From an uncultured Paracoccaceae bacterium (GTDB taxonomy: Bacteria; Bacteroidota; Bacteroidia; Flavobacteriales; Flavobacteriaceae), in the NCBI GenBank assembly GCA_943788135.1, contig CALSPC010000003.1, positions 62,001 through 126,000 of the forward strand: 64,000 nt of DNA, read 5' to 3'. Position 1 is the first letter of the stretch, and the number at the start of each line of letters is the position of its first letter. The notes below the pieces were generated by a model. The model did no database searches. It was not told where the DNA came from and saw nothing but the letters and a program-made list of their open reading frames with translations. Positions 27,259-36,657 of the stretch are shown here, in pieces. A program made the translations under genes and the position numbers.

Positions 27259-28203
27259 TTAGTTTAGGAGTGAAGAAATATTACACCCGAACTGAAAGAC
27301 TCCCGCTAATAACAGTGCTCCTATTACGAGTTCTGACAACCAACTAGGCTTGGTTGTTTCGGAAAAATTTGCCACTAACACAGCCGAAGGAACTACTGCA
27401 AATAAATAGCCTCCTGTAGGCATTTGCGCACTTAGAAATGAAACGGCAATTCCTATAAATACGGTTGAAATAAGTACTAAAAAGCTGGGGTTGTTTTTTC
27501 GATTTTTAAGAACTCCCTTTACAACGAATATGAGAATTACAACTAAAATTATTGCTAAAAATAAAAGAGATGCACCTTGAGAAAGTAGGGCCTCTTCTGT
27601 AATGAGGTCCACACTAAAAACAGGAAGGTATTTGGCATAATTTGGAAAATAACCAACCGTTAATAACTGAAAGCATGTGATAAGTATTCCTACAGTTAAA
27701 ACTCCAAAAAAAGGAATCAAGATGTTTTTTATTTGAGTTAAGGAGTAAAAAAGTATCCCCATAGATAAGAGTCCAAAAAATAAAATAGCCCAAGGCTCAA
27801 AAATCGTTGCTAAACAGATCCACATAGAGGCATCAAATAGCTTTTTTTTAATGTTTGTTCTGGTTTTTAGACTTATAATTCGTCTTAGGGATAGTAAAAT
27901 AAAAAGATTGGAAACTAGTATTGAATTTACCTCCAGACTAATGGGCATAAGGCTTACAAATAAACAAAAATACAGCGCAGCGTAACTATTATTATGGGTT
28001 AATTTATTTTTGGTAACGATAAAAATTAATATGACAAAAGACACTAAAACGACCAATAAGTAAGCCGTTTCTATTAGAATATTAGTGACGTTTATGGCGT
28101 CGTTACTCCAAATAATTCGTTGAAAAGCAAACACAGCGGTTAATATAATTATGAAAATTATATAATGAATTGGTTTAGATGTTTTAAAAAAGCTTGTAAT
28201 CAT
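27259..28203 (-). CDS. DUF6427 integral membrane protein
   Basis: The 314-residue protein has about ten hydrophobic helices and short loops, starting ITSFFKTSKPIHYIIFIIIL. It resembles the flavobacterial DUF6427 family. No catalytic motif is visible and its function is unknown. It lies 42 bp upstream of DUF4254 on the same strand. A promoter for the opposite-strand DUF6341 gene starts inside its first codons. Confidence 0.78.
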   Translation of the reverse strand: MITSFFKTSKPIHYIIFIIILTAVFAFQRIIWSNDAINVTNILIETAYLLVVLVSFVILIFIVTKNKLTHNNSYAALYFCLFVSLMPISLEVNSILVSNLFILLSLRRIISLKTRTNIKKKLFDASMWICLATIFEPWAILFFGLLSMGILFYSLTQIKNILIPFFGVLTVGILITCFQLLTVGYFPNYAKYLPVFSVDLITEEALLSQGASLLFLAIILVVILIFVVKGVLKNRKNNPSFLVLISTVFIGIAVSFLSAQMPTGGYLFAVVPSAVLVANFSETTKPSWLSELVIGALLLAGVFQFGCNISSLLN

Positions 28204-28224
28204 ATAAAGTGTTGACTATATTTG
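28194..28224 (+). promoter_or_regulatory. Bacteroidetes-type promoter for the DUF6341 gene
   Basis: TTG (28194-28196), 20 bp, then TATATTTG (28217-28224) is an exact consensus match. The -33 element lies within the 5' end of the divergent DUF6427 gene. The leader to the ATG at 28327 would be about 95 nt. Confidence 0.6.
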
Positions 28225-28326
28225 CCACGTAAATATAAGGTTATTATAAAAATGTCTTGTGAGGTTTTATTCATCAAGAGTAAAAATAGACACTTTATTA
28301 ACCTGTAAACTTTAAACCACATTATA

Positions 28327-28554
28327 ATGAAAGATATTTTTAATGCTATTCAAGAGCTTTTTGAAACTGTATTGTTAGCGCCCTATGATGCTTTGAGAGC
28401 ACTTGAGTTGGAAAACTGGTTTGGCGCCAACATTGTAACGTGGATTTTTATGGCTATTGGAATCGTTGCTTTTGTATATTGGATGTTACAATTAAAGTCT
28501 TTCAATGACAATAATGAAGAAGACAAAAGTATATCTTCTCATTCTTATCTATAG
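28327..28554 (+). CDS. DUF6341 small membrane protein
   Basis: The 75-residue protein has one amphipathic start (KDIFNAIQELFETVLLAPYDALRALELENWF) and one transmembrane helix (about 35-55, IVTWIFMAIGIVAFVYWML), ending in a charged serine-rich tail. It matches the flavobacterial DUF6341 family usually found beside purD. Function is unknown. Its TAG stop abuts the TAG stop of the convergent purD (28549-28551). Confidence 0.82.
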   Translation: MKDIFNAIQELFETVLLAPYDALRALELENWFGANIVTWIFMAIGIVAFVYWMLQLKSFNDNNEEDKSISSHSYL

Positions 28555-29833
28555 ATCGAATCCAATATCTTTTCGATAGTTCATGCCGTTCAAATTTGAT
28601 GCTGCTCTATTGATTTATAAGACGTCTTTAAGGCAGATTTAATAGTCTGCTACCAAAAGACGTTACTGCCATAACACGACCGCCAGAGGTTACAATCTTT
28701 TCCGTCTTTTTCAGTGTTCGCTCCTGCATGAAATACAATCGAATTTTCAATTGTATCTAGTCCTGTAATTTCTTTTCCTTTTTCATAAGCTTCTGGATAT
28801 CCTCCTGAAACGAGCATAACGGTTACTGCGGTTTGTGGATCTATTTCAATATCAACTTCATTCAAACGATTGTTTGTCAATCGCTTGAAATATTTCAACT
28901 AAATCTGTTTTTAATCTTGGTAAAACCGCTTCCGTTTCTGGGTCGCCCATTCGAACGTTATACTCTATTACAATAGGTTCGTTATCTACCACTATAAGGC
29001 CTATGAATATAAATCCTTTGTAAGGCAAGTTGGTCCTTAGCTAGGCCATCAACTGTGGGTTTTACGATCCGGTCTTCTATCTTCTTTAACAACACCTCAT
29101 CAGCAAAAGGGACAGGTGAAATGGCACCCATTCCGCCTGTATTTAGCCCTGTATCTCCTTCTCCAATTCGTTTATAATCTTTGGCTGTGGGTAATAGTTT
29201 ATAGTGTTTTCCGTCTGTTAAGAACAAAACAACTTAATTCGATCCCGTCTAAAAATTCTTCAATGACAACCTTAGAGCTTGCTGCTCCAAACTTTGAATC
29301 CACCAGCATGTTTTTCAAGCTCCTTGCTTGGCTTCATTTATATCTGTCAAAATCAATACGCCTTTTCCAGCGGCAAGACCATCTGCTTTAAGTACGTAAG
29401 GCGGTTTTAGAGTGTCTAGAAATGCAAAACCTGCTTCGATATTGTGTTTAGTAAAACTCTCATATGCCGCTGTTGGGATGTTATGACGGTATAGAAATTC
29501 TTTAGCAAATTCTTTACTGCCTTCAAGTTGAGCTGCTGCTTTTTGAGGACCAATTACCGCAACGTGTTGCAGTTGTTTATCGTTTAGAAAGAAATCGTAA
29601 ATTCCATTTACAAGTGGGTCTTCTGGCCCTACAACGACCATTGAGATGTCGCGATAAATAACCTGATTTTTAAGGCCTTCGAAATCAGTAACTGAGACGT
29701 CAAGATTTGTGGCTATTGCTGCTGTTCCGGAGTTGCCTGGCGCAACAAATAACGCATCGCATAATGGGCTTTGGGAAATTTTCCAAGCAAACGTATGTTC
29801 TCTACCTCCAGAACCTAATATTAATATATTCAT
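28549..29833 (-). pseudogene. purD: Phosphoribosylamine--glycine ligase, broken by about seven indels
   Basis: Purine pathway enzyme joining phosphoribosylamine and glycine with ATP. All parts of the ATP-grasp protein are present in order: [82 protein letters not shown] and NLNGMNYRKDIGFDL. They alternate among frames. Approximate break points are 29320 (one base missing), 29219, 29027, 28880 and 28690 (one extra base each), and 28655 and 28605 (one missing each). The corrected length, about 427 residues, is normal. No nonsense substitution was seen, which suggests a stretch of poor sequence, not a decayed gene. Confidence 0.85.
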
Positions 29834-29846
29834 GAAATTATTTTGA

Positions 29847-31205
29847 TTAATATGCTTTTTCTTCGCCTTTGATGGTGTTAAAAAGGGTTTGAAAAATAAT
29901 TTTTAAATCTAAGAAAAAGGACCAGTTTTCGATATAAAAAATATCGTGCTGCACACGTCCTATAATATCTTTGTCGGATTCAACCTCTCCTCTATAGCCA
30001 CTCACTTGAGCTAAACCAGTAATTCCAGGTTTTACAAAATGACGCACCATAAATTTATCGATTTTTTTGGCATACATATCTGTATGGCTCAGCATATGAG
30101 GACGTGGACCTACTACTGACATCTCTCCTAAAAGTACATTAAAAAATTGAGGCATTTCATCTAAGCTTGTTTTGCGAAGTAGCTGACCGAATGAAGTGAT
30201 ACGAGCGTCGTTACGAGACACTTGGACTAAATCTGCAATGGGGTTTTCAACCATAGATCTAAACTTAAAACATCTAAACGATTTATAGTTGTATCCATTT
30301 CTTAGTTGAGTGAAAAAGACAGGGCCATTGGATTCAATTTTGATGAGTAAGGCAATCAAGGGGGTAAGCCATGACAAAATGAATATAATTACGGCCAAAG
30401 AGAATACGATATCAAACAACCGCTTTAGTAACAAACTCAAAGGGTCGTCTAGAGGAATGGTTCTAAATGTTAGAATTGGAATAATTCCATAATAATCATG
30501 TTTTAATTTTTTTGACAAGACTTTACTTCTATCGGGTATAAATTTAACCACTTTAAGATTGTTGTCGGCGAAGCTAACAACCGCAGAAAGGTCTTCGTCA
30601 TTAAGTTCTGAAATTGAACAGAAAATTTCATCAATTCCTTCGTTTGTGATGTAATCAAAAATAGCTTGTAAATCTAGTGTGGAGCGGTCTTTAAAGCATA
30701 CAATTTTTTTGTTTAAAAACCCATATGCAGGCGTGTTTGAGAAGAATTTTTCTAACGATTCAGATTGAGGTGTTTTACCTAAAATTATAGTTTTCCGAAT
30801 GTTCCCTTTAAAAATTGATCGGTACCTTTTTAATAAATAAAACATTAAATATTTAAAAATCGAAATACAGAAAAACGTTACTAAAATATACTTAATGATC
30901 TCTTTTGGATTGAGATTTAGATCGAGGTTGATTCCTGAATATGCAAACATCAATAAGCTAAATAGCAGAATTTGTCTGAACACTAGTTTTAGAACTCTTA
31001 TTACAGTGGAAAATCTATGGACATTATAAAACCTAGACACTAAGGCTGTTACAACCCATCCAAAAGAGATGAATATCACAAAGCTTATAGCGTTGATATC
31101 TTTAAAAAAATAAAGAATACCAAACGCATTTATAAGCGCCAAGTCTACAACATAAGAGATGGGTTTTATAAATCCTGAATATCGACCTTGTTTAAATAAA
31201 CTCAC
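29847..31205 (-). CDS. Undecaprenyl-phosphate sugar phosphotransferase (WcaJ-like), initiates polysaccharide synthesis
   Basis: The 452-residue polyisoprenyl-phosphate hexose-1-phosphate transferase has four to five N-terminal transmembrane helices, a CoA-binding-like middle domain (about 140-250) and a C-terminal catalytic bacterial sugar transferase domain (about 260-452). The catalytic domain shows KRLFDIVFSL, CFKFRSM, LRKTSLDEMPQFFNVLLGEM, VGPRPH and KPGITGLAQVSGYRGE. It transfers sugar phosphate to undecaprenyl phosphate, the first membrane step of repeat-unit assembly. It is the last gene of the polysaccharide locus, followed 13 bp later by purD. The sugar (glucose or another hexose) is not certain. 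Confidence 0.92.
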   Translation of the reverse strand: MSLFKQGRYSGFIKPISYVVDLALINAFGILYFFKDINAISFVIFISFGWVVTALVSRFYNVHRFSTVIRVLKLVFRQILLFSLLMFAYSGINLDLNLNPKEIIKYILVTFFCISIFKYLMFYLLKRYRSIFKGNIRKTIILGKTPQSESLEKFFSNTPAYGFLNKKIVCFKDRSTLDLQAIFDYITNEGIDEIFCSISELNDEDLSAVVSFADNNLKVVKFIPDRSKVLSKKLKHDYYGIIPILTFRTIPLDDPLSLLLKRLFDIVFSLAVIIFILSWLTPLIALLIKIESNGPVFFTQLRNGYNYKSFRCFKFRSMVENPIADLVQVSRNDARITSFGQLLRKTSLDEMPQFFNVLLGEMSVVGPRPHMLSHTDMYAKKIDKFMVRHFVKPGITGLAQVSGYRGEVESDKDIIGRVQHDIFYIENWSFFLDLKIIFQTLFNTIKGEEKAY

Positions 31206-32195
31206 TTATTGTTTTATATGTTTAGAAAAATCTTTGTGATCAATCTTGGTTAGTTTTTCTTGTGATAGGTTCTGAAAATAATTAAACGTTAGTTTCATTC
31301 CTTCAGCCCTAGATAGTTGTGGCGACCAATTTAACACTTTTTTAGCTAAGTTTATATCTGGTTGTCGTTTTAGGGGGTCGTCTTCTGGGAGGGGCTTAAA
31401 AATTATTTTTTGATTCGAGTTTGTTAGTTTTAGAATTTCATCTGCAAATTCAATGATTGTGATTTCGTCAGGGTTTCCTAAATTAACAGGGTTTGAATAG
31501 TCGCTAAATAACAAGCGGTAAATTCCTTCGACTAAATCATCTACATAACAGAAGGAACGTGTTTGCGTTCCTTTACCAAATACAGATAAATCCTCCCCCC
31601 TAAGAGCTTGCCCCATAAATGCTGGTATTACACGTCCATCGTTCAGACGCATACGCGGCCCATAGGTGTTAAATATGCGTGCAATACGCGTTTCTAGTCC
31701 ATGAAATCGATGGTAGGCCATTGTGATGGCTTCTTGAAATCGTTTGGCTTCGTCATAAACCCCTCTAGGGCCAATAGAGTTTACATTTCCAAAATAATCC
31801 TCAGACTGCGGGTGTACCTGAGGGTCTCCATATACTTCAGATGTAGAAGCAATGAGAATACGTGCGTTTTTGGCTTTGGCAAGTCCCAACAGATTATGCG
31901 TTCCTAAAGAGCCTACCTTGAGAGTTTGGATGGGTATTTTTAGATAATCAATAGGACTGGCAGGGGATGCAAAATGTAAAATATAGTCTATGGGTTCTTT
32001 GATTGCTATATGAACCGTAACATCGTGTTCGATGAAATGAAAGTTTTGATGGTCAAATAAATGCTGAATGTTGTCTTTATCACCTGTGATAAAATTATCC
32101 ATACCTAACACTCTAAAACCTTCATGGATAAAGCGGTCACACAAATGGGATCCTAAAAATCCTGCGGCACCCGTAATAAGTATGGTTTTGGACAT
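31206..32195 (-). CDS. UDP-glucuronate decarboxylase-like NAD-dependent epimerase
   Basis: The 329-residue short-chain dehydrogenase-type protein has N-terminal [15 protein letters not shown] (NAD binding), the catalytic Tyr-Lys in GVYDEAKRF, and UXS-type blocks [12 protein letters not shown] and [20 protein letters not shown]. The family converts UDP-glucuronic acid to UDP-xylose. It is followed directly by the initiating transferase gene. The C-terminal 25 residues extend past the usual end. UDP-glucose dehydrogenase, which would make the substrate, is not in this window. Confidence 0.88.
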   Translation of the reverse strand: MSKTILITGAAGFLGSHLCDRFIHEGFRVLGMDNFITGDKDNIQHLFDHQNFHFIEHDVTVHIAIKEPIDYILHFASPASPIDYLKIPIQTLKVGSLGTHNLLGLAKAKNARILIASTSEVYGDPQVHPQSEDYFGNVNSIGPRGVYDEAKRFQEAITMAYHRFHGLETRIARIFNTYGPRMRLNDGRVIPAFMGQALRGEDLSVFGKGTQTRSFCYVDDLVEGIYRLLFSDYSNPVNLGNPDEITIIEFADEILKLTNSNQKIIFKPLPEDDPLKRQPDINLAKKVLNWSPQLSRAEGMKLTFNYFQNLSQEKLTKIDHKDFSKHIKQ

Positions 32196-32387
32196 AAACT
32201 TGGTTAGATGTTTTACAAAGGTAATAAAATATTAGACCAAGATTGGTTGAAGCGCTTTTTAAGTTTAAAAGTGTTTTAAAAATAGTGATATTGGTCTGTA
32301 ATATTACCCCTAGTAATAAACAAGCAAATCGGAGAAAACCCTACTTTGGTTCTAGATTATTTAATGAGTGGCCAAAACATTTTCTAT

Positions 32388-33593
32388 TTAAAGGGTATTA
32401 ACTTTTTTTATCATCCTGTCTAAAATCATCTTTTTAGAGAAGTTTCTAATAACATACGCTCTTGAATTAACTCCCATGTCTTTCATTCTAGTTGGTTTAG
32501 AAGACAATTGGTCTAACTGTTTAATGACTTCTTTGGAATAATGGTCGAAAAAAAGACCTGCTTCGGTTAATTTAAAAGTTTTTTTTATTTCAGAATCTTT
32601 GTGCCCAATGATAATGGATGGTTTTGCACTTGCCATCATCCCTAATACTTTTGACGGCATTACAGTGTCTAGTAGGTCTGGTTTCTGAAATAACAAGTGA
32701 ATATCTGCACTACAGAGCAAATCAGACAATTCTTTATATGGAACGGGAGGATAATTAATTACGTTCGATAGATTTATGGTGTTCTCTAAAACCCAATCTT
32801 TTTTGGCACCATCTCCAACAATTATGACATCATACCTGTTTTTATCTAAATCATTACAAAATTTAATAAAATTGTTCCAATCTTGCTTGTCTCCAATATT
32901 TCCTGAATATAACAGTGTTATCTTATTTGATTTAGTATATTCATGAGGGGCTGCTGTTAAGGGGTCGATTGTGGTTTGATCTATCCAATTGGGTAGATAA
33001 AAGATTAAACTTTTCGTTTTTTGGGAGAGATTATCGAGCATGCTATGACTTATGGTGCTTCCAACAGTAGCCTTGTTCAGAATCCAAGATTCAATCTTGA
33101 AAAGTAATGAAAAAAGAGCATTCGTTTTTTTACTAACACCTGTTTGTAGTGCTGCATCAAATTCAAAATCCTGGACATGAATCCATAATTTTGCGTTAAA
33201 ACGTTTTTTTTGGATCCAGCCTAAAAATGCTGATGAGGTAAATGGGACAACCGCAATCACTAAATCACAGTTTTTAATTTTAAATAGATTGATGAATGAC
33301 CCAAGAGTGAAGTCTATTAAATGAACTATTCTTTTGAAAAATGTTGGCACTCTAGGCACATATTGCTTATATCTCAATATAGTAGACTTACCGTTGGATT
33401 CTTTATAAAATAAAGGCTTATACTTGTAGTCCTTATAAATCTTCCATTGAGGATAATAAGGAAATGCCGTCACAACAGTAACATTATGGCCATTGGATTC
33501 AAGAAACTCCACCCATTGAGAAGAATATAAACCTATGGCTGAATCTTCTGGAGCGTAGTTTAAACTAATGAAGGTGATGTTCTTTTTTCTCAA
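32388..33593 (-). CDS. Glycosyltransferase family 4 (WbuB-like)
   Basis: A GT-B transferase of about 401 residues beginning KNITFISLNYAPEDSAIGLYS, with HNVTVVTAFPYYPQW and the GT4 donor-site region TLLYSGNIGDKQDWN. The conserved end is PSKVLGMMASAKPSIIIG. The frame extends to 33641, but the TTG at 33593 overlaps the upstream TGA as TTGA and gives the normal family start, so it is preferred. It probably adds one sugar of the repeat unit on the cytoplasmic side. A 192-bp gap without a gene separates it from the decarboxylase gene. Confidence 0.88.
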   Translation of the reverse strand: MRKKNITFISLNYAPEDSAIGLYSSQWVEFLESNGHNVTVVTAFPYYPQWKIYKDYKYKPLFYKESNGKSTILRYKQYVPRVPTFFKRIVHLIDFTLGSFINLFKIKNCDLVIAVVPFTSSAFLGWIQKKRFNAKLWIHVQDFEFDAALQTGVSKKTNALFSLLFKIESWILNKATVGSTISHSMLDNLSQKTKSLIFYLPNWIDQTTIDPLTAAPHEYTKSNKITLLYSGNIGDKQDWNNFIKFCNDLDKNRYDVIIVGDGAKKDWVLENTINLSNVINYPPVPYKELSDLLCSADIHLLFQKPDLLDTVMPSKVLGMMASAKPSIIIGHKDSEIKKTFKLTEAGLFFDHYSKEVIKQLDQLSSKPTRMKDMGVNSRAYVIRNFSKKMILDRMIKKVNTL

Positions 33594-34138
33594 TCTTTTA
33601 CTGTTCTTTCTTTTGTTGGTTTTGCGGGACTCCCAACACATACTTTGTTTGAGGGTAAATCTTTAAAAACTGAACTTCTTGCTCCGACTATAGTTCTGTC
33701 TCCGATATTAACTGACGGCGCTACATATACATCAGTCGCGAGCCAACACCCTGAACCAATAATGATTTTTTGAGCATAAACATCAAAATTTTCAGAAAGG
33801 TAGTCATGACTCCCTGTGCAAATATAACACCTCTGAGAAATAACAGTATGAGATCCTATCGAAATCTCTCCTAAGGAATAAAGAACTGCATCGTCACCAA
33901 TCCAACTGTAATCGCCAATAGAAATTTTCCAAGGATAGGTAATTTGAGTGGTTGGCCTCAGAATTACTTTTTTACCAACTTTTGCCCCAAAGCATCTGAG
34001 TAGAAAACGACGCCACCCGTACATTAGCTGAGGAGATGGCCGAAATAGGATTGTATAAACTAACCACCATAGTTGGACGGTGATTTTAGATTTTCCTCTA
34101 AAATTTTTTGGGGTCTTATATTTCGAAAGGTTTTGCAT
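33590..34138 (-). CDS. WcaF-like acetyltransferase (left-handed beta helix)
   Basis: The 182-residue hexapeptide-repeat acyltransferase has the N-terminus seen in WcaF proteins (LWWLVYTILFRPSPQLMYGW). Hexapeptide turns follow, including IGDYSWIGDDAVLYS, YICTGSHDY with a likely catalytic histidine, and SVNIGDRTIVGARSSV. It transfers acetyl from acetyl-CoA to a sugar of the repeat unit. Its stop overlaps the TTG start of the GT4 gene. Confidence 0.88.
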   Translation of the reverse strand: MQNLSKYKTPKNFRGKSKITVQLWWLVYTILFRPSPQLMYGWRRFLLRCFGAKVGKKVILRPTTQITYPWKISIGDYSWIGDDAVLYSLGEISIGSHTVISQRCYICTGSHDYLSENFDVYAQKIIIGSGCWLATDVYVAPSVNIGDRTIVGARSSVFKDLPSNKVCVGSPAKPTKERTVKD

Positions 34139-34147
34139 TCTATAATA

Positions 34148-35353
34148 TTATTCTTTAATTAAGTGATTGTTTTGATTGTTAAAAAAACAGATTAAAAAGA
34201 AAAATAATATAACACCCGATTGTCTAGACAAAACATTTTCCACCAAAAATAATAGACAATATAAAACAAGTATCATTATTAGTGGCTTGTTTTTCTTTTT
34301 AATTGCGTTTCTAAAGTTTATTGCTAAAAACCCTAAAAAAACAAACAGTCCAATCAACCCTGTTTTAATAGCAACGTCCAAATATTGATTATGGCTATTA
34401 AACCTATGCATTAATAGAATATCACTTTTATTAGCATAGCACAAATTTAGTTCTTTTTGTGCGTCACCTACTCCATACCCCATAAATAATTGTTGTTTAA
34501 TAATTGTGAAGCTACAATCATAAATGCCCAACCTTATACTTGTGGACAGGGTGGGGTTAAACTCCTCATAAGTTTGAGCGCTAATTAACTCATTCATCCT
34601 TCGGTTATAAATGGATAGAGTTATTAAAGAAAAAATAAATGTGAATACTATTAAATATTTATGAGTTTTCTTTGTTATTTCAAGGATACAGTAAAAGAAA
34701 ATTATAATGAAAAGCGCCAAAATGGCACCTTTACTGGAAAGGAAAAGTAGAAACACTAAATTTATAGCTGTTAGTATTAAAAAAAATAACTTTTCTTCAT
34801 AATTTTTAAACAATTTCTGTTTGAGCATAAAAACAAAAAATATAATTGAAAGTGCCAAGAAGATAGAAGCATAAATAGGGTGTTGACCTACTAGAGGCAT
34901 GTCTATAATGATATTCCTGTACTTATCTGTGCTCCATAAATAATTTAAAGAAGATTTCTTGAGAAGAATTAAAACAAATGAGTACAAAGAAAACACTGAT
35001 GTTGAGCCAATGAAAGTTTTTATAAACAAGAGTCTGGTCGTGTTTGATATCTTAAAACGTGGAAGTAACACAAAAAAGGTTATGGGTATAACTAAAATTG
35101 ATAGGCCTGTTTCAAGCTTTTTAAGTGACAGCGAAAGATCATCACTATAGATTACTGAAATTAAATACATTAAAAATACTGAGGAATTAATAAATAGCCA
35201 TTTCCAATTGATTTCACGCTTATTAAAGAAAAAAAGTGAGGCAATAAATAATAAAACAACAGGTAAACCCTTTATTTTGTTTGGAATAATTGGGAATACT
35301 GCAAAAATTAAAATCAACCCATTTAAAATTTTTGTTTGATTACTTAATCTCAT
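34148..35353 (-). CDS. O-antigen ligase/polymerase-like membrane protein
   Basis: The 401-residue protein has about ten to twelve transmembrane helices and a large periplasmic loop holding YEEFNPTLSTSIRLGIYDCS and MGYGVGDAQKEL followed by HNQYLDVAIKTGLIGL, the pattern of the Wzy_C/WaaL family. The histidine in FNSHNQYLD fits the conserved ligase position. It could ligate polymer to a lipid or protein acceptor, or polymerise repeat units. Another polymerase-like gene lies just upstream, so a ligase role is preferred here by inference. It overlaps that gene by 4 bp. Confidence 0.82.
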   Translation of the reverse strand: MRLSNQTKILNGLILIFAVFPIIPNKIKGLPVVLLFIASLFFFNKREINWKWLFINSSVFLMYLISVIYSDDLSLSLKKLETGLSILVIPITFFVLLPRFKISNTTRLLFIKTFIGSTSVFSLYSFVLILLKKSSLNYLWSTDKYRNIIIDMPLVGQHPIYASIFLALSIIFFVFMLKQKLFKNYEEKLFFLILTAINLVFLLFLSSKGAILALFIIIFFYCILEITKKTHKYLIVFTFIFSLITLSIYNRRMNELISAQTYEEFNPTLSTSIRLGIYDCSFTIIKQQLFMGYGVGDAQKELNLCYANKSDILLMHRFNSHNQYLDVAIKTGLIGLFVFLGFLAINFRNAIKKKNKPLIMILVLYCLLFLVENVLSRQSGVILFFFLICFFNNQNNHLIKE

Positions 35354-36654
35354 GAATTTTTGGTTAATTTAAATTTATAGTTTTTAAACACGTTAAAGAA
35401 AGTTAAAATAAGTACTAAGAATACAAAGACTAAAAACTCGTCCGAAAAAGGCATTCTAAAAAATAATATTCCAAAAAAGAACCCTACAATATTAGAAATT
35501 GAGCCATAAGGTCTTAGGTGTTTAGTAATAAAACCCTCTATAAACCATAACACAATTGGTAAAATAATTATACCTAATAACGAGAAGTTCATAAACATTT
35601 CTCCAATGATTGTAGTAACCAAAGAAGAGCCTCCAAAAGAATTGGCGGTTATTACCGTTATGCTTTCTGGTTTTCCTTCCCAAATAGATCTTGGAACATA
35701 AAAAAACAAGGGCTTGAAATAAGTGGCTCCTAATAAAAAATCATCATATCTGTTGAATAAATCATAAATCACATTTACATTAATTGATTCAGATATTCCA
35801 ATAAAGAACGATTTGGGGTTTGGAGGCTCTAAAACCATCGCTCTATTAAACGCTGCAATAAAGACCTCAAAAGTTGGCAGTCCGTTCGCAAACAGCGGGC
35901 CTCTCATATGTCTAAAAATAGACGCAAAATAGCCTAAGAAAAATGTTGCTGGAAAAAGCAAAGGAAACGCAATTAAGGTTTTTTTAGGATATCTCTTTAC
36001 AAAAACAAAACCTATCAGTATAGCTGTACAAAATAAATATATCCTGTTTCCAGAAAAAACCATGTCAATAACAACAAAGAGAAGAATAAAAAACATAAAC
36101 CTATAAACGTTTAAGTCGTTTTTTAACCATTTAAAAAATAATGAAGATATGAATAATATCTTCGCTGAATTTACAAGAAAAACAATTAATACAGCAAGCG
36201 CGCCATTTGACTGCATAAAATGCTCTCTGTTTTGGTACCAATCCCCTCCTTCTAACAATCCAGAACCAATAAATACTATTAACATTCCAATAACATAAAT
36301 TATCAAATAACCTTTTAAGCTTGGTTTAAATTTATTATTGGCTTCTACATTATAATATCTGGAGGGGAAGTACAAGTAAAGTACTATTGAAAATAAAAAA
36401 CCTAACAATAATAATGAGTTATGAATGTTATTGTCGAAAACAACATTTGAAAGAGTTGTATAATGAAAATCCGCTTGAGAAAGCTCTAAAGTACCCGTTA
36501 ATATCATGATCCAGACAGGGATGAAGATAAAAAATAGCACCCCAAATGAAATTCCAACTTTAAAGGTTACTCCTTTTTTTAAAAGCGTATATAGCATTAT
36601 TAATACGATCAAAAAAAACTCAATTATAAAAAGTGCAGAAGTTAGATATACCAT
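35350..36654 (-). CDS. wzy: Repeat-unit polymerase (Wzy-like)
   Basis: The 434-residue membrane protein has about eleven helices and a long loop (about 220-340) containing NRIYLFCTAI and FFYVPRSIWEGKPES. The late block GEMFMNFSLLGIIILP is typical of oligosaccharide repeat-unit polymerases. Such proteins join undecaprenyl-linked repeat units in the periplasm. Sequence is very variable in this group, so assignment rests on topology, the PRSIW/GE...N..LLG pattern and position beside the flippase. Composition is clearly more AT-rich than the flanking housekeeping genes. Confidence 0.75.
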   Translation of the reverse strand: MVYLTSALFIIEFFLIVLIMLYTLLKKGVTFKVGISFGVLFFIFIPVWIMILTGTLELSQADFHYTTLSNVVFDNNIHNSLLLLGFLFSIVLYLYFPSRYYNVEANNKFKPSLKGYLIIYVIGMLIVFIGSGLLEGGDWYQNREHFMQSNGALAVLIVFLVNSAKILFISSLFFKWLKNDLNVYRFMFFILLFVVIDMVFSGNRIYLFCTAILIGFVFVKRYPKKTLIAFPLLFPATFFLGYFASIFRHMRGPLFANGLPTFEVFIAAFNRAMVLEPPNPKSFFIGISESINVNVIYDLFNRYDDFLLGATYFKPLFFYVPRSIWEGKPESITVITANSFGGSSLVTTIIGEMFMNFSLLGIIILPIVLWFIEGFITKHLRPYGSISNIVGFFFGILFFRMPFSDEFLVFVFLVLILTFFNVFKNYKFKLTKNS

Positions 36655-36657
36655 TTT

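Noticed and set aside
28650-29227. Separate small genes at 28650-28898 and 28982-29227
   Set aside because: Their products are pieces of PurD in shifted frames, not independent proteins.
32196-32387. Small gene or RNA in the gap between the decarboxylase and GT4 genes
   Set aside because: No open frame or stable hairpin with a T-run was found; only the short palindrome gtaatattac and a weak -7-like box at 32216-32223 were seen.
33594-33641. Longer N-terminus of the GT4 transferase
   Set aside because: It would lie wholly inside the WcaF-like gene; the TTG at 33593 overlapping the upstream stop gives the usual family start.
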